This document shows, piece by piece, positions 62,662 to 64,000 of a stretch of 64,000 nt of DNA. How positions within the stretch are numbered: the first letter of the stretch is position 1; every line of letters begins with the position of its first letter. Source of the stretch: Streptomyces xylophagus (lineage in GTDB: Bacteria; Actinomycetota; Actinomycetes; Streptomycetales; Streptomycetaceae); contig NZ_JNWO01000017.1 in NCBI RefSeq assembly GCF_000716435.1, positions 62,001-126,000 on the forward strand, read 5' to 3'. A program made the position numbers and the translations under genes. The notes below the pieces were generated by a model that saw only the letters and a program-made list of their open reading frames with translations, was not told the origin of the DNA and made no database searches.

Positions 62662-63618
62662 TTACTTGACCAACCCCTCCGCCTTCATCCACTCCAACGC
62701 CACCTGATGCGGATCCTCCCCGTCGACATCCACCTTGGCGTTCAGCGCCTGCGCCACCGTGTTGTTGAGCTTCTTCGTGACCGGGTCCAGGACCTTCGCG
62801 ATCGCCGGCCACTTCTTCAGGGCCTTCGTGTTGATCTCGGGCGCCGCGTTGTAGTTGGGGAAGAACTTCTTGTCGTCGGCCATCACCGCGAGGTTCATCG
62901 ACTTGATGCGGCCGTCGGTGGTGAAGACCTCGCCGTACGTGCAACTCCCCTTCTTCACCTGGGTGTAGATGATCCCGGTGTCCATCTGCGTGATGTTCTT
63001 CGACGGGATGTCCATGCCGTACGCCTTCTCCATGCCCGGCAGCCCGTCCGCGCGGTTGGCGAACTCGCTCTCCACGCACACCGTCACCGCGCCGGGGTTC
63101 TTCGCGGCCAGGGCGGCCACCTCGGACAGCGTCTTCGTGCCGTACTTCTTGAAGTTGGCCTGGTTCATGGCGAGCGCGTAGGTGTTGTTCAGGGCTGAGG
63201 GCGGCAGCCAGGTCAGGCCGTTCTTCAGGTCCGCGTCCCGTACCGCCTGCCACTGCTTCAGCGGGTCGGTGATCGGCTTGCTGTTGCCGAGGTAGGTGAT
63301 CCACGCGGTGCCGGTGTACTCGTACATCCCGTCCGCGTCACCGGACTTGACGGCCTCCCGCGCACCGATCGAACCCTGGATGCCGGTCCGGTCCAGGACA
63401 TCCGCACCGGCCGCCTGGAAGGCGATGCCCATCATCGCGCCGAGGATCAGCTGCTCCGTGAACTCCTTTGAGGTGACGGTGAGATGGGCACCCTTGAGGG
63501 GCTCGCCCCGCCCGATCGTGCCGGGACTGACGTCGTCGACCATCGGGGAGCCGCTCGTCAGTCCGCAGCCGGAGATGACGACCAGCGCGCCGACCGTCAC
63601 CAGACAGGTCCGCTTCAC
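62662..63618 (-). CDS. Glycine betaine/choline-type ABC transporter binding lipoprotein
   Basis: 318 residues from the GTG at 63618. Lipobox VVISGC gives a membrane-anchored protein. The OpuAC/ProX fold is visible (LTVTSKEFTEQLILGAMM, DADGMYEYTGTAWITYLG, DTGIIYTQVKKGSCTYGEVF). The family binds quaternary amines such as betaine, choline or carnitine, and related forms bind ergothioneine. It overlaps the permease gene upstream (GTGA). Osmoprotection is the usual role. Confidence 0.88.
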   Translation of the reverse strand: MKRTCLVTVGALVVISGCGLTSGSPMVDDVSPGTIGRGEPLKGAHLTVTSKEFTEQLILGAMMGIAFQAAGADVLDRTGIQGSIGAREAVKSGDADGMYEYTGTAWITYLGNSKPITDPLKQWQAVRDADLKNGLTWLPPSALNNTYALAMNQANFKKYGTKTLSEVAALAAKNPGAVTVCVESEFANRADGLPGMEKAYGMDIPSKNITQMDTGIIYTQVKKGSCTYGEVFTTDGRIKSMNLAVMADDKKFFPNYNAAPEINTKALKKWPAIAKVLDPVTKKLNNTVAQALNAKVDVDGEDPHQVALEWMKAEGLVK

Positions 63619-64000
63619 GTGCCCACCTCCAACCCCCGTGGCCGCAGCAGCAGTTCGGCCAGCGAGGCCAGCCAGTCCACGAGCAGGGCGAGACTGACCG
63701 TGAGGATCGAGCCGAGGACCAGGACGGGCATCCGCTGGGTGGTGATGCCGGTGGTGATCAGGACGCCGAGGCCGCCGCCCCCGCCGAAGGTCGCCAGGGT
63801 CGCCGTACCGACGTTGAGGACGAGGGCCGTGCGGACGCCGGCCAGGATCAGCGGGACGGCGAGCGGCAGCTCCACCCTTGCCAGGACGCCGAGTTGGGAC
63901 ATGCCGATACCCCTGGCCGCCTCCAACAAGGTCGGGTCGTTGGCCTTCAATCCGGCGATGGTGTTGGACAGCACCGGCAGGACGGCGTAGATGATGATGC
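63615..64000 (-). CDS. Glycine betaine/choline-type ABC permease, partial (5' end outside window)
   Basis: At least 128 residues of an OpuCB/ProW-like permease; the frame stays open to the window edge, so the ATG at 63974 is internal. The EAA loop (LLEAARGIGMSQLGVLARVELP) and the following segments are typical. It is the gene upstream of the binding protein in the same operon. Confidence 0.9.
   Translation of the reverse strand, partial: IIIYAVLPVLSNTIAGLKANDPTLLEAARGIGMSQLGVLARVELPLAVPLILAGVRTALVLNVGTATLATFGGGGGLGVLITTGITTQRMPVLVLGSILTVSLALLVDWLASLAELLLRPRGLEVGT

Overview
The window is high-GC actinobacterial DNA and almost certainly a Streptomyces chromosome. The evidence is dense coding with strongly GC-biased third positions, many GTG starts, ATGA/GTGA overlaps, the SmpB-tmRNA pair, and gene order. 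The order ftsX, C-terminal protease, smpB, tmRNA ... NarK transporter, HemD/OmpR fusion, ECF sigma and anti-sigma, HelD helicase, malic enzyme, HU, murA matches what I remember of the S. coelicolor SCO2968 to SCO2943 interval. That comparison is from memory and was not searched.

1-4.5 kb: end of ftsX, an orphan TnpB cassette, an S41 protease, smpB and tmRNA. 4.5-14 kb: a leftward operon for sugar uptake and cleavage (binding protein, two permeases, GH31 alpha-xylosidase-like enzyme, LacI regulator, secreted GH3 enzyme), preceded by two perfect palindromes. 14-16.4 kb: MFS exporter divergent from a LysR regulator. 16.5-21.2 kb: a coupled three-gene envelope polysaccharide cluster (membrane-anchored Ser/Pro-rich protein, deacetylase-GT2 synthase, acyltransferase) resembling mat loci. 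21-23.7 kb: uncharacterised genes.

23.9-37.4 kb: conserved core genes: nitrate/nitrite transporter, uroporphyrinogen-III synthase fused to an OmpR-type DNA-binding domain, DUF1772 protein beside a 41-bp repeat array, CGNR regulator, ECF sigma and anti-sigma, HelD-like RNA polymerase recycling ATPase, a candidate structured RNA, malic enzyme, HU, MurA, YqgE and a DUF3039 protein. 37.4-42.3 kb: a chitooligosaccharide-type ABC transporter with GH20 hexosaminidase behind a good DasR-like (dre) site. 42.5-47.4 kb: a three-subunit molybdenum-hydroxylase operon whose catalytic subunit lacks key active-site residues and whose iron-sulfur subunit carries a very long disordered extension.

47.6-55.7 kb looks accessory: a double SUKH-4 protein, a DinB-like protein, a frameshifted monooxygenase, an EACC1-caspase conflict module of visibly lower GC with two TTA codons, a broken transposase, a frameshifted tyrosine integrase, two unknown small genes, and then tRNA-Cys. 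I read this as a decayed integrative element or conflict island. 55.8-64 kb: MFS transporter, RHH/Doc toxin-antitoxin pair whose Doc lacks the usual His, SF2 helicase, IclR regulator, secreted Lon-type protease, ArsR-like regulator with phased repeats and a likely leaderless transcript, and the start of a glycine-betaine/choline-type ABC operon cut by the window edge.

The most promising unexplored items are the EACC1-caspase module under probable bldA control, the altered molybdenum-hydroxylase operon, the structured RNA near 32.4 kb, and the orphan TnpB with its putative guide RNA end.
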